Shown here one piece after another: positions 25,540-35,018 of a stretch of DNA of 64,000 bases. Made by a program: the position numbers and the translations under genes. The stretch is from positions 1 through 64,000 of the forward strand of contig DASXKV010000048.1 in the NCBI GenBank assembly GCA_036496605.1, in the 5' to 3' direction. A model generated the notes under the pieces. It saw only the letters and a list, made by a program, of their open reading frames with translations. It did no database searches and had not been told where the DNA came from. This DNA comes from Gemmatimonadaceae bacterium (GTDB lineage: Bacteria > Gemmatimonadota > Gemmatimonadetes > Gemmatimonadales > Gemmatimonadaceae). The first letter of the stretch is position 1; the number at the start of each line of letters is the position of its first letter.

Positions 25540-25920
25540 TTAGGTTGTCAGCGACGCGAGAAGAGCACACTGGCGCGCCTCCGTCACCGACAGGATCCAA
25601 CCATCGAGCGCCACCGTGCGGCCATGCTCGAAGTCGCCGCGCACCAGCGCAGCGACCGGCGGGTTGATCAAGCCGAGACGCGCCGCCAATGGGCGCGAGC
25701 CGAGAATGGCTTCTCGAATCGCGTTGACACTGGCCTCGGAAGGATTGAGGGTGCGGTACCGTTGGCCAATGTTGCGTACTTCGGCGACGCCTAACGTCGC
25801 AAGAACCTCTGGCTGAGCCAGTGACCGGACATCATACTCGGATCCGAGCTTGCAGCCCGTCGCGGCAACGCCAAGGGCGGTTGCCCCGAGGTAACGGAGG
25901 AACTGTCGGCGAGCGACCAT
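25540..25920 (-). CDS. Tat-exported small subunit, gluconate 2-dehydrogenase subunit 3-like
   Basis: The 126-residue protein begins MVARRQFLRYLGATALGVAA, a Tat signal with the twin arginines, followed by TGC, which could be lipidated. The remainder is helical with the family pattern LNPSEASVNAIREAIL, ending with a conserved small-hydrophobic core. It precedes the GMC oxidoreductase by 12 bp in the same operon, and the pair is the known organisation of membrane-bound polyol/gluconate dehydrogenases. The start at 25920 gives the Tat signal at the N terminus; 13 upstream codons are not needed. Confidence 0.82.
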   Translation of the reverse strand: MVARRQFLRYLGATALGVAATGCKLGSEYDVRSLAQPEVLATLGVAEVRNIGQRYRTLNPSEASVNAIREAILGSRPLAARLGLINPPVAALVRGDFEHGRTVALDGWILSVTEARQCALLASLTT

Positions 25921-26088
25921 GACTCTGGCATCCTCCCGCTGGATGCGCGACGGTAGCATGTAGCGTCAGAATCGTCAAGTTACCATCTTGCTTACCGAGG
26001 CTTCAGCGGCTGTCAGCGGGAGTACCGCACCCGCAGTCCCGTTGCCAGTTTCCCTCTCGCCTCACGAATTCTGGACAGAAGCCGACCG

Positions 26089-28683
26089 ATGAAATTGAAG
26101 AAACTGCTCGCGCTCCCGCTGCTCTGCGCCGGAGCGATAGCTTCCGCATCCGCGCAATCATCGACCGACTCGAGTGGCTCCGTGCCCGTGGCGCCGCTGA
26201 CGCGAGTACGAGCCGACGCCTGGGGCGCGAGTGTGATCAGGATCGATTCCGCCGAGATCGCGCAGTCGACGGCGCCGACCTTCTCTGAGTTGCTACAGGC
26301 GCGACGGCCCGGAGTGCGCGTGTTCCGCAGCGGCGGCACGGCAAGCGACGGGGCGCTCGTGATGCTCCGCGGACCGACGAGCGTGAGTGGGACGAACGAG
26401 CCGCTGCTCATCATCGACGGCATCCGCGTCGACGCGCGCCAGTACGACCTGGCGCTGTACTCGGGCACGTCGGTCGCCCCGACTCGACTCGACGATCTCG
26501 CGCCGGAAGACATCGATCGGATCGAGGTGCTCAGCGGTCCGGCAGCGGCGCTCTACGGCGAGGGCGCGTCAAATGGCGCGATCGTCGTGACGACGAAGTC
26601 GGGCGACGGCGGTCCGCTGCGATTGAGCGGCCGCGTGACGTGGGACGCGAGCAAGATGCCCGCCGTCTTCCCGGCCAACTACGGGCGCTCCGGCGTCGTG
26701 AACTCGAGCGGCACACCGACCAACAGCTGCAGTCTTCTTAACCAGGCGAATGGCTTTTGCACGCCGACACAGCTCAACTCGTGGAACCCACTCGAGCAAG
26801 CGAGCCCGTTTCGCGTCGGCAATTCGGCGCGAGCGCATCTCGAGATGAGCGGCAAGCCGTTAGGCACGTCGATCTACGCCGCCGTCACCGCCGACGAGCG
26901 GCAGGGCACGCTGCCCCACGACGAGGGTTCCCGGCTCGGCGTTCGCGCCAAGGTCCGACGGCTGCTGCCGGCACATCTCAGTGTCGAGGCAGTCGGTTCA
27001 TGGCTGCGCGACGATGCGCGGCTCGACATGAATGGCAACATCGCCACGGCGTCGAACGTGATCGGCGCTGGTTTGCTCGGCGACGTCACGAACGACGCGA
27101 ACCGTGGCTATAACACCTTCGGCACGCCCGGAGACTCGATCTACCCCGACCAGCGCATTCGCCATGCGACCCTGGGTGTCACGCTCGGCTGGCAGCCGGT
27201 CCCGTGGCTCGACGCGGCCGTCATGACCGGAGACGATCGCGTCATCGGTCACTGGCGAAACGACCAGGTCGGCCCCGTGACCAATTCGTCGTTCACCGCC
27301 GACACCGGCTATGAGCGCAACGTACAGCGGACCACCGGCGCGCGTTTGAGCGCGTCTTATCATGCCGGCGCGGCGATCGGCGGGACGACGGAGCTCGGGT
27401 GGGAGCGCGCCGATCAGCGGACGACGGCTCCGCTACTGTTGTTCCTCGAAGGCAACAACCCGTTTCTCGGCGCCTTTCGAGATCGCTCAACATCGTTTCG
27501 CGTCGGCGAGCACGTGAGCGTGTTCGACCAGCTTTTCGCCACCGTCGCAGCACAGCGCCTGTCGGCGCCTGTCTTCAATCAGGACCGGAGCGAGTGGTTT
27601 CCATCCGCGAATGTTTCGTGGACCGTTCCGGTTCGGTCAGCCGCCGTCTCCGACGTGCGACTGCGTGCCGCGTACGCGGACGCTGCCGGCTCGATGTCGT
27701 CGTTATGGGCTCTCTCTGGGTTCGTCCCGTTCCCGCAGCAACGCCCGTTGAAAATGGAACGTACGCGCGAGGAGGAGGTCGGCCTTGAGGCAACGTTAGG
27801 CGGCGCAGCACACGTGAGCGCGACCGCATTCCGCTCGCGGTCGACTCATCTCTGGGTCGCGAACGAACTGCCTCCACCTGGAATCTACGGCTGTTGCTTA
27901 GGCGCGTTCGACGCCCAGTACGCCGAGATGATCAACAGCGGCCTCGAGACCTCGATCGCGACGCCGCTGCTCGTGGTCCGGGATATTCGCTGGACAGGCA
28001 GCTTGTCATTGGCGCTACTGCACAATCGAGTGAGCAGCCTCATTGGTCCGCCGGAGATTTCGGCGTACGGACGCATCGAACAGGGTTATCCGTTAGGCGG
28101 GATCTGGACTGTGCCGTACACCTACGAAGACGCGAATCAGGATGGGCTCATCGCGTCGAACGAGGTGGTGATCGGACAAGGAGCGCAATACGCGGGTCCT
28201 GCGCTTCCCACAATCGAGTCGGCGTTCGAAACGGAAATCGAATTACCAGGTCACATCGCGTTCACCGCCCACTTCGATTATCGCGGCGGCAATCGTGTGG
28301 TGAATTTCACCGAAGCTGAGCGTTGCAAATTCTCAATCTGTCGCGACGCGGTGGATCCGGCGACGCCGCTCGACGAGCAGGCCGCAGCGGTCGCAGCACA
28401 CCAAGGGCCGGCTGGGGTCGAAGGCTACACACGGGACGCAGCCTTCTTGAGAGTTCGTGAAATTGCCGTGCACTGGACACTGCCATCACAGTGGTCCGGC
28501 CCTTTCGGTGCCACGCCTACGATCACGGTCGCCGGGCGCAATATCGCCACCTGGACCAACTACCCAGGCCTCGATCCCGAAGTCAACTCTCTCCGCCCCA
28601 GTGGGCTTCCGCGGCAGGAGTTTCTGATACCACCCTTGCCGCGTGTCCTGGTCGTGCGACTCGACATCGGCCGACGTGACTGA
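26089..28683 (+). CDS. TonB-dependent outer-membrane receptor, SusC/RagA-like
   Basis: The 864-residue protein has a signal peptide (LLALPLLCAGAIASASAQ), a plug domain at about 45-185 (LLIIDGIRVD, then IDRIEVLSGPAAALYGEGAS, then GAIVVTTKSG) and a 22-stranded barrel region ending LPRVLVVRLDIGRRD. The N-terminal carboxypeptidase-like domain typical of full SusC proteins is missing. No SusD-type lipoprotein is encoded next to it, unlike the pair at 49-54 kb, so it may import a small substrate alone. It is divergent from the Tat/GMC operon with a ~170-bp shared upstream region. Confidence 0.92.
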   Translation: MKLKKLLALPLLCAGAIASASAQSSTDSSGSVPVAPLTRVRADAWGASVIRIDSAEIAQSTAPTFSELLQARRPGVRVFRSGGTASDGALVMLRGPTSVSGTNEPLLIIDGIRVDARQYDLALYSGTSVAPTRLDDLAPEDIDRIEVLSGPAAALYGEGASNGAIVVTTKSGDGGPLRLSGRVTWDASKMPAVFPANYGRSGVVNSSGTPTNSCSLLNQANGFCTPTQLNSWNPLEQASPFRVGNSARAHLEMSGKPLGTSIYAAVTADERQGTLPHDEGSRLGVRAKVRRLLPAHLSVEAVGSWLRDDARLDMNGNIATASNVIGAGLLGDVTNDANRGYNTFGTPGDSIYPDQRIRHATLGVTLGWQPVPWLDAAVMTGDDRVIGHWRNDQVGPVTNSSFTADTGYERNVQRTTGARLSASYHAGAAIGGTTELGWERADQRTTAPLLLFLEGNNPFLGAFRDRSTSFRVGEHVSVFDQLFATVAAQRLSAPVFNQDRSEWFPSANVSWTVPVRSAAVSDVRLRAAYADAAGSMSSLWALSGFVPFPQQRPLKMERTREEEVGLEATLGGAAHVSATAFRSRSTHLWVANELPPPGIYGCCLGAFDAQYAEMINSGLETSIATPLLVVRDIRWTGSLSLALLHNRVSSLIGPPEISAYGRIEQGYPLGGIWTVPYTYEDANQDGLIASNEVVIGQGAQYAGPALPTIESAFETEIELPGHIAFTAHFDYRGGNRVVNFTEAERCKFSICRDAVDPATPLDEQAAAVAAHQGPAGVEGYTRDAAFLRVREIAVHWTLPSQWSGPFGATPTITVAGRNIATWTNYPGLDPEVNSLRPSGLPRQEFLIPPLPRVLVVRLDIGRRD

Positions 28684-28741
28684 GATAGAGCCTTCTGCGA
28701 ATCCTTGGACTGGAATGTCGGGGCGACGAGCGGCGCCAAGT

Positions 28742-28778
28742 TCCGAACGGCGCTGAGCTCCGAACAGCGCTGAGCTCC
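28742..28778. repeat. 17-bp tandem duplication
   Basis: Two copies of TCCGAAC(G/A)GCGCTGAGC in direct tandem, differing at one base, lie in the gap between the receptor and the cytochrome pseudogene. The rest of 28684-28900 shows nothing recognisable. Confidence 0.7.
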
Positions 28779-28900
28779 TGACGCGATCAAAGCCTCGTTA
28801 GGCCAGACGTCGGTTCCTTGTCGGGCGGCGTCCCGGTCTAGCGTCGAGGTACGGCGACCGATACAATAGCCATCCCTCTTGGAATCTCGAGCGAGGCAAC

Positions 28901-30097
28901 GTGCAACGCACGATCGGCCGAATTATCGCAGCTGTCGCATGCATCGCGCTTGGCGCGTTGATCCAGAGATACTACGATGCCAACCATCTGCACGGCAGCT
29001 CGGCGCTCGCGGCGAGTGCACTACCGAGCAAGGCCTCCGAGACAACATCGGTGCATCTTGCCGGTACCGACTTTCAGCACGAGCCACTGTGGGCGTATGG
29101 CTTCGATGCGCCTCCAGCTCCTGGCGATACAGCAATCCCGCAGGGTCTGCCGAGCAGGAGCTTGCGGCATAACGAGGACTCCGTCGAGCAAACGAAGCCT
29201 CAGCATGTCGCGGGAAGCAATGCCACGTATTCGCTCGTGGACGCGCGTGACTTGCAAACGGTGGCGGACTGGTTTCCGAACGACCACCCACCCATGCCAC
29301 CAGTCGTGTCGCGCGGGCCGGTTGCACTTGGTAAGGCAGCGCGCGCGTGTGGATCCTGTCATTTACCAACCGGACGTGGGCGACCGGAGAATGCGCCCGT
29401 GTCTGGTCTTCCGGTCGCGTACTTCAAGCGGCAGATCCAGGACTTTCGGACCGGCGAGCGTCGCAGCGCGGATCCACGAAAGCCGAATACCAACACAATG
29501 ATTCTGCTCGCGCGAGGGAATGAGCGACGAGGAACTGGCGGCGGCAGCGAACTACTTCGGATCGATCGCATGGAGGCCGTGGATTCGCGTCGTCGAGACA
29601 GACATGGTGCCGCGCACGCGAATCAGCGGCAATCTCTTCCTGCCATTGGAAGAAACGAAAACCGTGCCGATCGCGGGACGGATCATCGAGATGCCGGAGG
29701 ACCCGGAGCAATCCGAGAAGTATCGTAGTGCGCGCTCGGGCTTTGTTGCGTACGTACCCCGTGGCAGCATCGCGAGAGGCAAGCAGCTCGTGACGACCGG
29801 ACGTGGCAGCGCCCTGGGCAATCAGGCCTCCCCCTCCCCGCCGAAGACAACTCCGTGTACCACGTGTCACGATCCCGACCTGATGGGCGCCGCCGACGTG
29901 CCTCCGATTGCCGGCCGATCGCCGAGCTATCTCGTTAGGCAGCTGTGAGACATGAAGCAGGGGACACGCAATGGCGATCTGGCCAGCTCATGAAACCCGT
30001 GCTGGCGAACTTGACCGCGGACGACTTGGCTGCCATTGCCGCCTACGTTTCCTCCCGCCTACCTCCCGGCTCAGCGGCATCAGGAAGGAGGCGATGA
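28901..30097 (+). pseudogene. Di-haem cytochrome c with two frameshifts and a stop
   Basis: Read across frames, the protein has an N-terminal signal anchor, a first haem site CGSCH near residue 150, and a second haem site CTTCH about 180 residues later, then MKQGTRNG and a final helix LTADDLAAIAAYVSSRLP. Three lesions break it. A GGG at 29516-29518, where the family pattern needs GG, shifts the frame before MSDEELAAAANYF. A TGA at 29946-29948 stops the second frame. A further shift near 29985 is needed to reach MKPVLANLTADDL. The start is GTG at 28901. In intact form it would be a periplasmic electron carrier. Sequencing indels could explain the shifts but not easily the stop codon. Confidence 0.8.
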
Positions 30098-30141
30098 GCG
30101 TATGCACATCGTTTCCGTGACACTTTAGTAGGAGGTGAGCG

Positions 30142-30611
30142 ATGCAAGCCGTTCGTTGGCTGTTCGCCCTTACTGTTCTGGCTGTCTCGACTCGCGGTGC
30201 GGCGGCGCAGGCTCGACCGCGAGGTGCCGCACACAGTATCCGAGACACGCTCGCCGAGCGCGTCGCGCAACGCGCCTACGAGGCCTTCAGACGGCATGAT
30301 CTCGACGCCACGTACGCGAACTTCGACTCTGTCTTCACGTACGAGCGGTTCGGTGGCCCCGCTGGCTCGCACCAGCTACGGCGCGATGACAATCTGCGGA
30401 AGATGAAGGCTGACACGACGGTCTTGCGCATAATCAACGGCCAGCGAATCGTGCTGGTCCGCAGCGACGTATATGGCGCCTTCGTCAATCAGGAGTGGAG
30501 GAGCGGTTCGCGGATGGCAGAGAGTTCAAGCACTTCGAGCTGCTCGAGGTGCGCGGGGACAAGATCGTGAGAGAGATCGAGGGAGACCGACTGCTGAACC
30601 CGAATCGGTGA
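30142..30611 (+). pseudogene. SnoaL/NTF2-like exported protein with a frameshift
   Basis: The first frame encodes a signal peptide (FALTVLAVSTRGAAAQ) and an NTF2-like helix-strand region (AYEAFRRHDLDATYANFDSV, then IINGQRIVLVRSDVYGAFVNQ). After about residue 117 it turns into Ser/Arg-rich sequence. In the next frame the sequence VEERFADGREFKHFELLEV and then RGDKIVREIEGDRLLNPNR ends at a TGA at 30609-30611, exactly the missing C-terminal strands of this fold. One base has therefore been lost near 30490-30495. The ribosome-binding site AGGAGGTGAG is strong. It lies directly downstream of the broken cytochrome gene, so two adjacent genes are damaged. Confidence 0.78.
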
Positions 30612-30623
30612 CGGTCCCCCTTC

Positions 30624-33272
30624 TTACTTGCCCCTCCCAGGGTTCGAACCAGGAACAGGCTCTCGTTCCTCACCATGTCTCATCCGATGTGCAAGCGCCG
30701 CTTGCCCCATCGCACTCGGTGTCGCGATGAGTTGGTCCAACTCTTCGGCGACGTCTTCGCTTTCCCAGTAGTGGGTGTGCGTGCCCGCCCCGAGGCAGCG
30801 CTCTCGGCGCCGGTCCCCAACGATCGCCTGATCCACCGAACGTCGTTCCCAGATCCCGTTCCAGGAGTCGTCGCACCAGAGATTGCGCCCGACGTAGTCG
30901 CCGCTCGTGTAGAGATTCACCCAACACTCGACCAGCAACTCGTTAGGGTCCGGGCAGCGGGACGAGATCGTCGGCAGTTCTTCTGTGCGCAGCGGATTGT
31001 TCTTTCGCGCCTGCTCCTCTTCCGGCGTCGGATCGGTTGCGTTCACCCAGCCGTAGAGGTGCGGGAAGTTGGCTCCATACAATTGTCGTAAGGGCGAGCC
31101 CATCGTGACAAGGCGACACTGGAGGTCGGACACCAGGTCGTGATCCGGCGAAGCCTTGGGTACGCCATGATGGAGGAATCGCAGTAGATCGGTCGTGATC
31201 ACCGTTCCCTGACTGTGCGACACGATGACGATGCGATCGAAGCGCTGCTCGCGGACATGGCGAAGGAGCGAGACAAAGCGCTCCGCGATGCGCGCGCGGG
31301 GTGTGCTCTCTCGCGGCGTCTCCCGGAGATAGTTGTCGACGTCGAGCACCACGCCCACGGCCGGGCGCGCGCGCTTGGCCAGTGTCTCGAGCCGCAATCG
31401 CGCCGCGCCGGCGGTCGCCGCCGACGCGAGCACCGCAAAGGTCACGGTGTCGATCGCGTTCTGCGTCCACTGTTCCGTCATCTTCGCCGCCAACCAGTGT
31501 CCGGCGTGACTGGCGACCCAACCCTGGAAGGCCGGCGAAAGATTGAAAAGGGCACCGACGACCACCGCGACGAGCACGCTGATCGCGAGCGCCGTCCCTG
31601 CGATCCGCAGCCACCAGAAACCGTCGGTCATCCACAAACCGAGCCGGCGGCCACTCCATGTCCTGGGATCAGGCTTCTTGACCGACGTGAACGCGATGAG
31701 CGCGATGAACCAGGAGATGAGTACTAGTACAATCGTTAGGCCGAGCACTGCGATGATGAGGCCGGACGTGGCGCCCTGCGCGATGAGCGCGACGAAGAAG
31801 CGCTCGGAGCACGCCACCGCAGGATCGGTTCCGCATGCGAAACCCGCCGGAACAATCCCGGGTGCGTGAATGATCGGGAGCTGACCGGACGCCAGGGCAC
31901 GCGGGAACAGGTCGAAGGTCCCGCGCGCTTTGTTCGTGAGATAGACGAGGGATCGATACAGGACGAGAGCCGCGACCATGAACGAGAACACGGAGCTACC
32001 GAGCGTCACACGCGCCGTCCACACCGCGCGATTGGCGCGCCGCCGTGCCGTCCCTGTTGTGCGCAGCCACAGATAGAAGCGGACGCCGAGGGTGATCGCG
32101 ACGGTGATCCACAACAACAGCCAGGTCACCATCACCAGGGCATAGCCCCACTCGAATCCGATGAGCGCGAAGTCGCGAACGCGATCGGCGTTCGCCATGT
32201 CGAGCGAACCAACGAGGCTGCTGCCGCTCTGCAGCGTTCGAGCAACGATTGCAAGCACGGCCACGGCACCGAAGACCAATGCTCCCGACCGCGTCTTATT
32301 GTACTCTCGGAAGACAAGGATCAAGCTGCCGAAGCTGAGCAGGGAGATCGAAGTCGTGAGCAGAACAGTGCCAAGGCGCACATCGTCCGCCGGCGGGTTG
32401 TTGTTCAGCACGAGCGCGCCCGCGACGATGAGAACCATATAGTAGACGAAGAACGATGCCGCTTTGCGGTCTGGCGGAGAGCGATAGATCGCAATGCCAC
32501 CGCCGACAACGAGCAGCGTCGCGACGATGACGATTCCCACGTGCAGTCGGTATGGGTCCGCGATGGCGGCCGGGATGAAGAGCGGTAGGAACGCAAACAT
32601 CACGAGAGCGGCAACCGGCACGACAACGGTGAAGATCCGGATGGCCCAGCTGTGACACCACGCATAGGCGGCCCATGGCGCGTAGGGCCCCGCGTCGGGA
32701 CCGGGATTCTGCGGTCCCAACCGCATCTTCTCCCGAGCTCGGGCGACCGCCGCGGCGATGTCCACCGTCTTTCGGCCGAGTTGACTGACGTGCTGCACGA
32801 GCTGATAGGTGGCTCCGAGGATCCGGAGCAGGCCTGATCCGAGCCGCGAGAGGTCCGCCCAGTACATCTCGAAGACGTGGACCTCCGTCTCGTCGCCGCG
32901 GCTCCGCCTAACGCCGACGGTTTCGGTGGTCTGATAGGGCTCGTTCTGGCTCTCGTACGGGTGGAGCAGCTCCCGCATGAACGCGATGTCGGGGCGCAAC
33001 GCGGTTTCCTCTGTGCCGACGAGTCGGGTGCGATCGCGTGGACCACCGGTGACGGCGCGCAGGATCTGTTCGCTCTTGCTCGAACGGATTTCCGGAACGT
33101 GGCCGGCGCTGACGGGCGCCGTCGAAATGGTGAGGCGCCGCTCTTCGTTCCACTCGTATCTGACGCCGGCTGGGGCACGCTGCATCAACAGCTCGGCGAC
33201 GGCTCGGCCGGTTTCGTCGCGCGGGGGGCTTCCGACTCCGTGAACGGCGATGACGGCGACGCGTCCACTCAT
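30624..33272 (-). CDS. Multi-pass membrane protein with split alpha/beta-hydrolase domain
   Basis: The 882-residue protein starts with VAVIAVHGVGSPP, the first strand and oxyanion region of an alpha/beta hydrolase. After ~190 residues come about nine or ten transmembrane helices (roughly 210-600). The hydrolase motif then resumes at the C-terminal side: RIVIVSHSQGTVITTDLLRF with the nucleophile Ser in SHSQG near residue 685, and VTMGSPLRQLYG. A candidate catalytic His is in GAGTHTHYWES near 835. The catalytic halves therefore flank a large membrane domain. Substrate and function are unknown; a lipid or lipid-linked substrate would fit. The extreme C terminus is encoded by tRNA-like DNA. Confidence 0.82.
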   Translation of the reverse strand: MSGRVAVIAVHGVGSPPRDETGRAVAELLMQRAPAGVRYEWNEERRLTISTAPVSAGHVPEIRSSKSEQILRAVTGGPRDRTRLVGTEETALRPDIAFMRELLHPYESQNEPYQTTETVGVRRSRGDETEVHVFEMYWADLSRLGSGLLRILGATYQLVQHVSQLGRKTVDIAAAVARAREKMRLGPQNPGPDAGPYAPWAAYAWCHSWAIRIFTVVVPVAALVMFAFLPLFIPAAIADPYRLHVGIVIVATLLVVGGGIAIYRSPPDRKAASFFVYYMVLIVAGALVLNNNPPADDVRLGTVLLTTSISLLSFGSLILVFREYNKTRSGALVFGAVAVLAIVARTLQSGSSLVGSLDMANADRVRDFALIGFEWGYALVMVTWLLLWITVAITLGVRFYLWLRTTGTARRRANRAVWTARVTLGSSVFSFMVAALVLYRSLVYLTNKARGTFDLFPRALASGQLPIIHAPGIVPAGFACGTDPAVACSERFFVALIAQGATSGLIIAVLGLTIVLVLISWFIALIAFTSVKKPDPRTWSGRRLGLWMTDGFWWLRIAGTALAISVLVAVVVGALFNLSPAFQGWVASHAGHWLAAKMTEQWTQNAIDTVTFAVLASAATAGAARLRLETLAKRARPAVGVVLDVDNYLRETPRESTPRARIAERFVSLLRHVREQRFDRIVIVSHSQGTVITTDLLRFLHHGVPKASPDHDLVSDLQCRLVTMGSPLRQLYGANFPHLYGWVNATDPTPEEEQARKNNPLRTEELPTISSRCPDPNELLVECWVNLYTSGDYVGRNLWCDDSWNGIWERRSVDQAIVGDRRRERCLGAGTHTHYWESEDVAEELDQLIATPSAMGQAALAHRMRHGEEREPVPGSNPGRGK
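30628..30660 (-). other. tRNA 3'-end-like sequence
   Basis: Read on the minus strand, TGGTTCGAACC is followed by CTGGGAGGGGCA, which resembles the T arm and the 3' acceptor strand of a tRNA. The T stem pairs 4 of 5 bases. No matching 5' acceptor strand, D arm or anticodon arm is found upstream, so it is at most a fragment, such as an old attachment site, and may be chance. Confidence 0.2.
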
Positions 33273-33371
33273 GATGCACTCAATGAAGGATGGACTTCAA
33301 CCGTACATCGGATTGTGAACAACGGCTAGAGGGACAAATATGAGAAGACTTTAATGATTCGGCCGTCTGGC

Positions 33372-34940
33372 TCACGGGTCGCGGCAGGCGAAGCTGTTCG
33401 CCTCGTCCGGACTGCCGCTTCCGTTGTAGACAGCGCGCTTCGGATACGCGCACAACGGACGCGCGAGAACCACCTGACCCGTGGAATTCTGTTTCGTCGC
33501 GACCACCTGCTCCGGCGCGACGCCGTTCTCCACCCACTTCGCGATCGTCGCCAACCACGCCACGTTCGACGGACCGTTCCCGCCGGCGCAGTGCAACACG
33601 CCCGGCTCCATGAATAGACGCACGTAGTCGCGCGCGTTGGCATTCTTCGCAAGCACCTGCTCGTAGTACCTGATCGTCTCGAGCGGATTCAGCGCGGGGT
33701 CTGCCCAGCCGTGCCACAGAATCAGCTTTGCCTTCCGCGCGCCGAACTTCGAGATGTTTGGATCGTCCGCGCCATACATCGGCGAGATGCGACGCCCTTC
33801 CTTATATAGGTCAGCGTGACTCTGGGTGTAGTCCCACGAGGGATCGTTGAAGACCAGATAGCGCGCGCCTTCGATCGCGAAGAACGGCTGCAGGCTCGGG
33901 TAGTGAAAGTCGTGCACGATGACGCTGTCGGAGCCGGCGATCCAGACTGCCCAGCCACCGCGGAGGTTTTCACCGCCTAACGGCTGGCCCGGATAGATCA
34001 CGTTCCCCTCGGCGTCCGTGAGCGGCGAATAGATGGTTTCGATCGCGTGCCGCTGCGCCCTGGTCAGGCAGCTCGCGGCCGCCTTGTCGTCAGGGCACGC
34101 GGGCAGCGACGACAACTTGAACCTGCAGTCGCGCGGATCGCCGAGCACGCCGTCTTTCACACCGTCGAGTGCGTCGCAGGCGTCGAGCACGCGGGCGGCG
34201 AGCAGGTCGAGGTTCGCCTGCGTCACGAGGGGCTTCGCGAAATACGCCGGAGTCGGATACGCGGCGCGCACGTTGCGAGCAAACGACGCGAAGATGTTCG
34301 TGAACGGAATCGCCGGTGCGCCTGCGACCACGCCGTCGAAGTCTTCGGGATACCGCTCGACTTCCATGAGGGCCTGGCGTCCACCGTTGGAGCAGCCGTC
34401 GAAGTAGGAGTAGCGCGGCTCGGCGCCGTAGAAGGCCTTCGTGAGTACCTTCGCAACTTCCACCGTGCGATGCACGCCGAGGAAGGCGTAGTTGATCTGT
34501 CGCTCGGGGTTGTTCAGGGCCCATTTGGCGCCCGCGCCGTCGGCCGGATCCGCATGGCCGGTGTTGGTGCTGACGGTGACGTAGCCGTACGTCGCGTTGC
34601 GGGCGACGTCGCGATTGATCGAGCCGGCGAATCCACCGTTGCCGCCCATGAGTAAACGCTGATTCCATTTGTCCGGCAGCGTGACGACGAAGAGGATCTC
34701 CTTGCTGATCACCCCCGTCACTCTGCAGTGCGGCGTCCGCGCCAGATCGCCGTGGTCGAGCGGGTCGGGCGCGTCGACGACTTCCGTTAGTCTGACGTCG
34801 GGGAGGCGCAAGCTTCGGAGCGCGGCGCACGCGCCGCCGGGTGCGGTGACGGTGGCGGGCGCCTGTGCGCGAATCGGCGCCGCAGCGAAGAGCATGGCGG
34901 CGAGCGTGAGCCCGAGGTGGGCGTGGGATCTTTCAGGCAT
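33372..34940 (-). CDS. Tannase/feruloyl esterase family protein
   Basis: The 522-residue secreted enzyme has a signal peptide (LTLAAMLFAAAPIRAQ) and the features of the tannase/feruloyl esterase family: oxyanion region LLMGGNGGFAG near 95, nucleophile motif YFDGCSNGGRQALM near 180 with Ser in GCSNGG, the catalytic Asp in LWHGWADPALNP near 415, and His in PGVLHCAGGNGPS near 455. The paired Cys residues around nucleophile and His match the family disulfide. It would hydrolyse phenolic ester bonds of plant material. It faces the YchF gene divergently and has no obvious operon partner. Confidence 0.92.
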   Translation of the reverse strand: MPERSHAHLGLTLAAMLFAAAPIRAQAPATVTAPGGACAALRSLRLPDVRLTEVVDAPDPLDHGDLARTPHCRVTGVISKEILFVVTLPDKWNQRLLMGGNGGFAGSINRDVARNATYGYVTVSTNTGHADPADGAGAKWALNNPERQINYAFLGVHRTVEVAKVLTKAFYGAEPRYSYFDGCSNGGRQALMEVERYPEDFDGVVAGAPAIPFTNIFASFARNVRAAYPTPAYFAKPLVTQANLDLLAARVLDACDALDGVKDGVLGDPRDCRFKLSSLPACPDDKAAASCLTRAQRHAIETIYSPLTDAEGNVIYPGQPLGGENLRGGWAVWIAGSDSVIVHDFHYPSLQPFFAIEGARYLVFNDPSWDYTQSHADLYKEGRRISPMYGADDPNISKFGARKAKLILWHGWADPALNPLETIRYYEQVLAKNANARDYVRLFMEPGVLHCAGGNGPSNVAWLATIAKWVENGVAPEQVVATKQNSTGQVVLARPLCAYPKRAVYNGSGSPDEANSFACRDP

Positions 34941-35018
34941 AGGAGGTCTACCGATTCAGGTATCGTATCCTTCGAGGTACTGGTTGACGTCTATGAAGTC
35001 GCGAGCCACGCTTCGGCG

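Noticed and set aside
24745-25794. 349-codon open frame opposite the GMC oxidoreductase
   Set aside because: Shadow frame across two real genes, with no ribosome-binding site or motif.
28742-28778. 17-bp tandem repeat as an iteron or origin
   Set aside because: Only two copies, no DnaA boxes or replication gene nearby.
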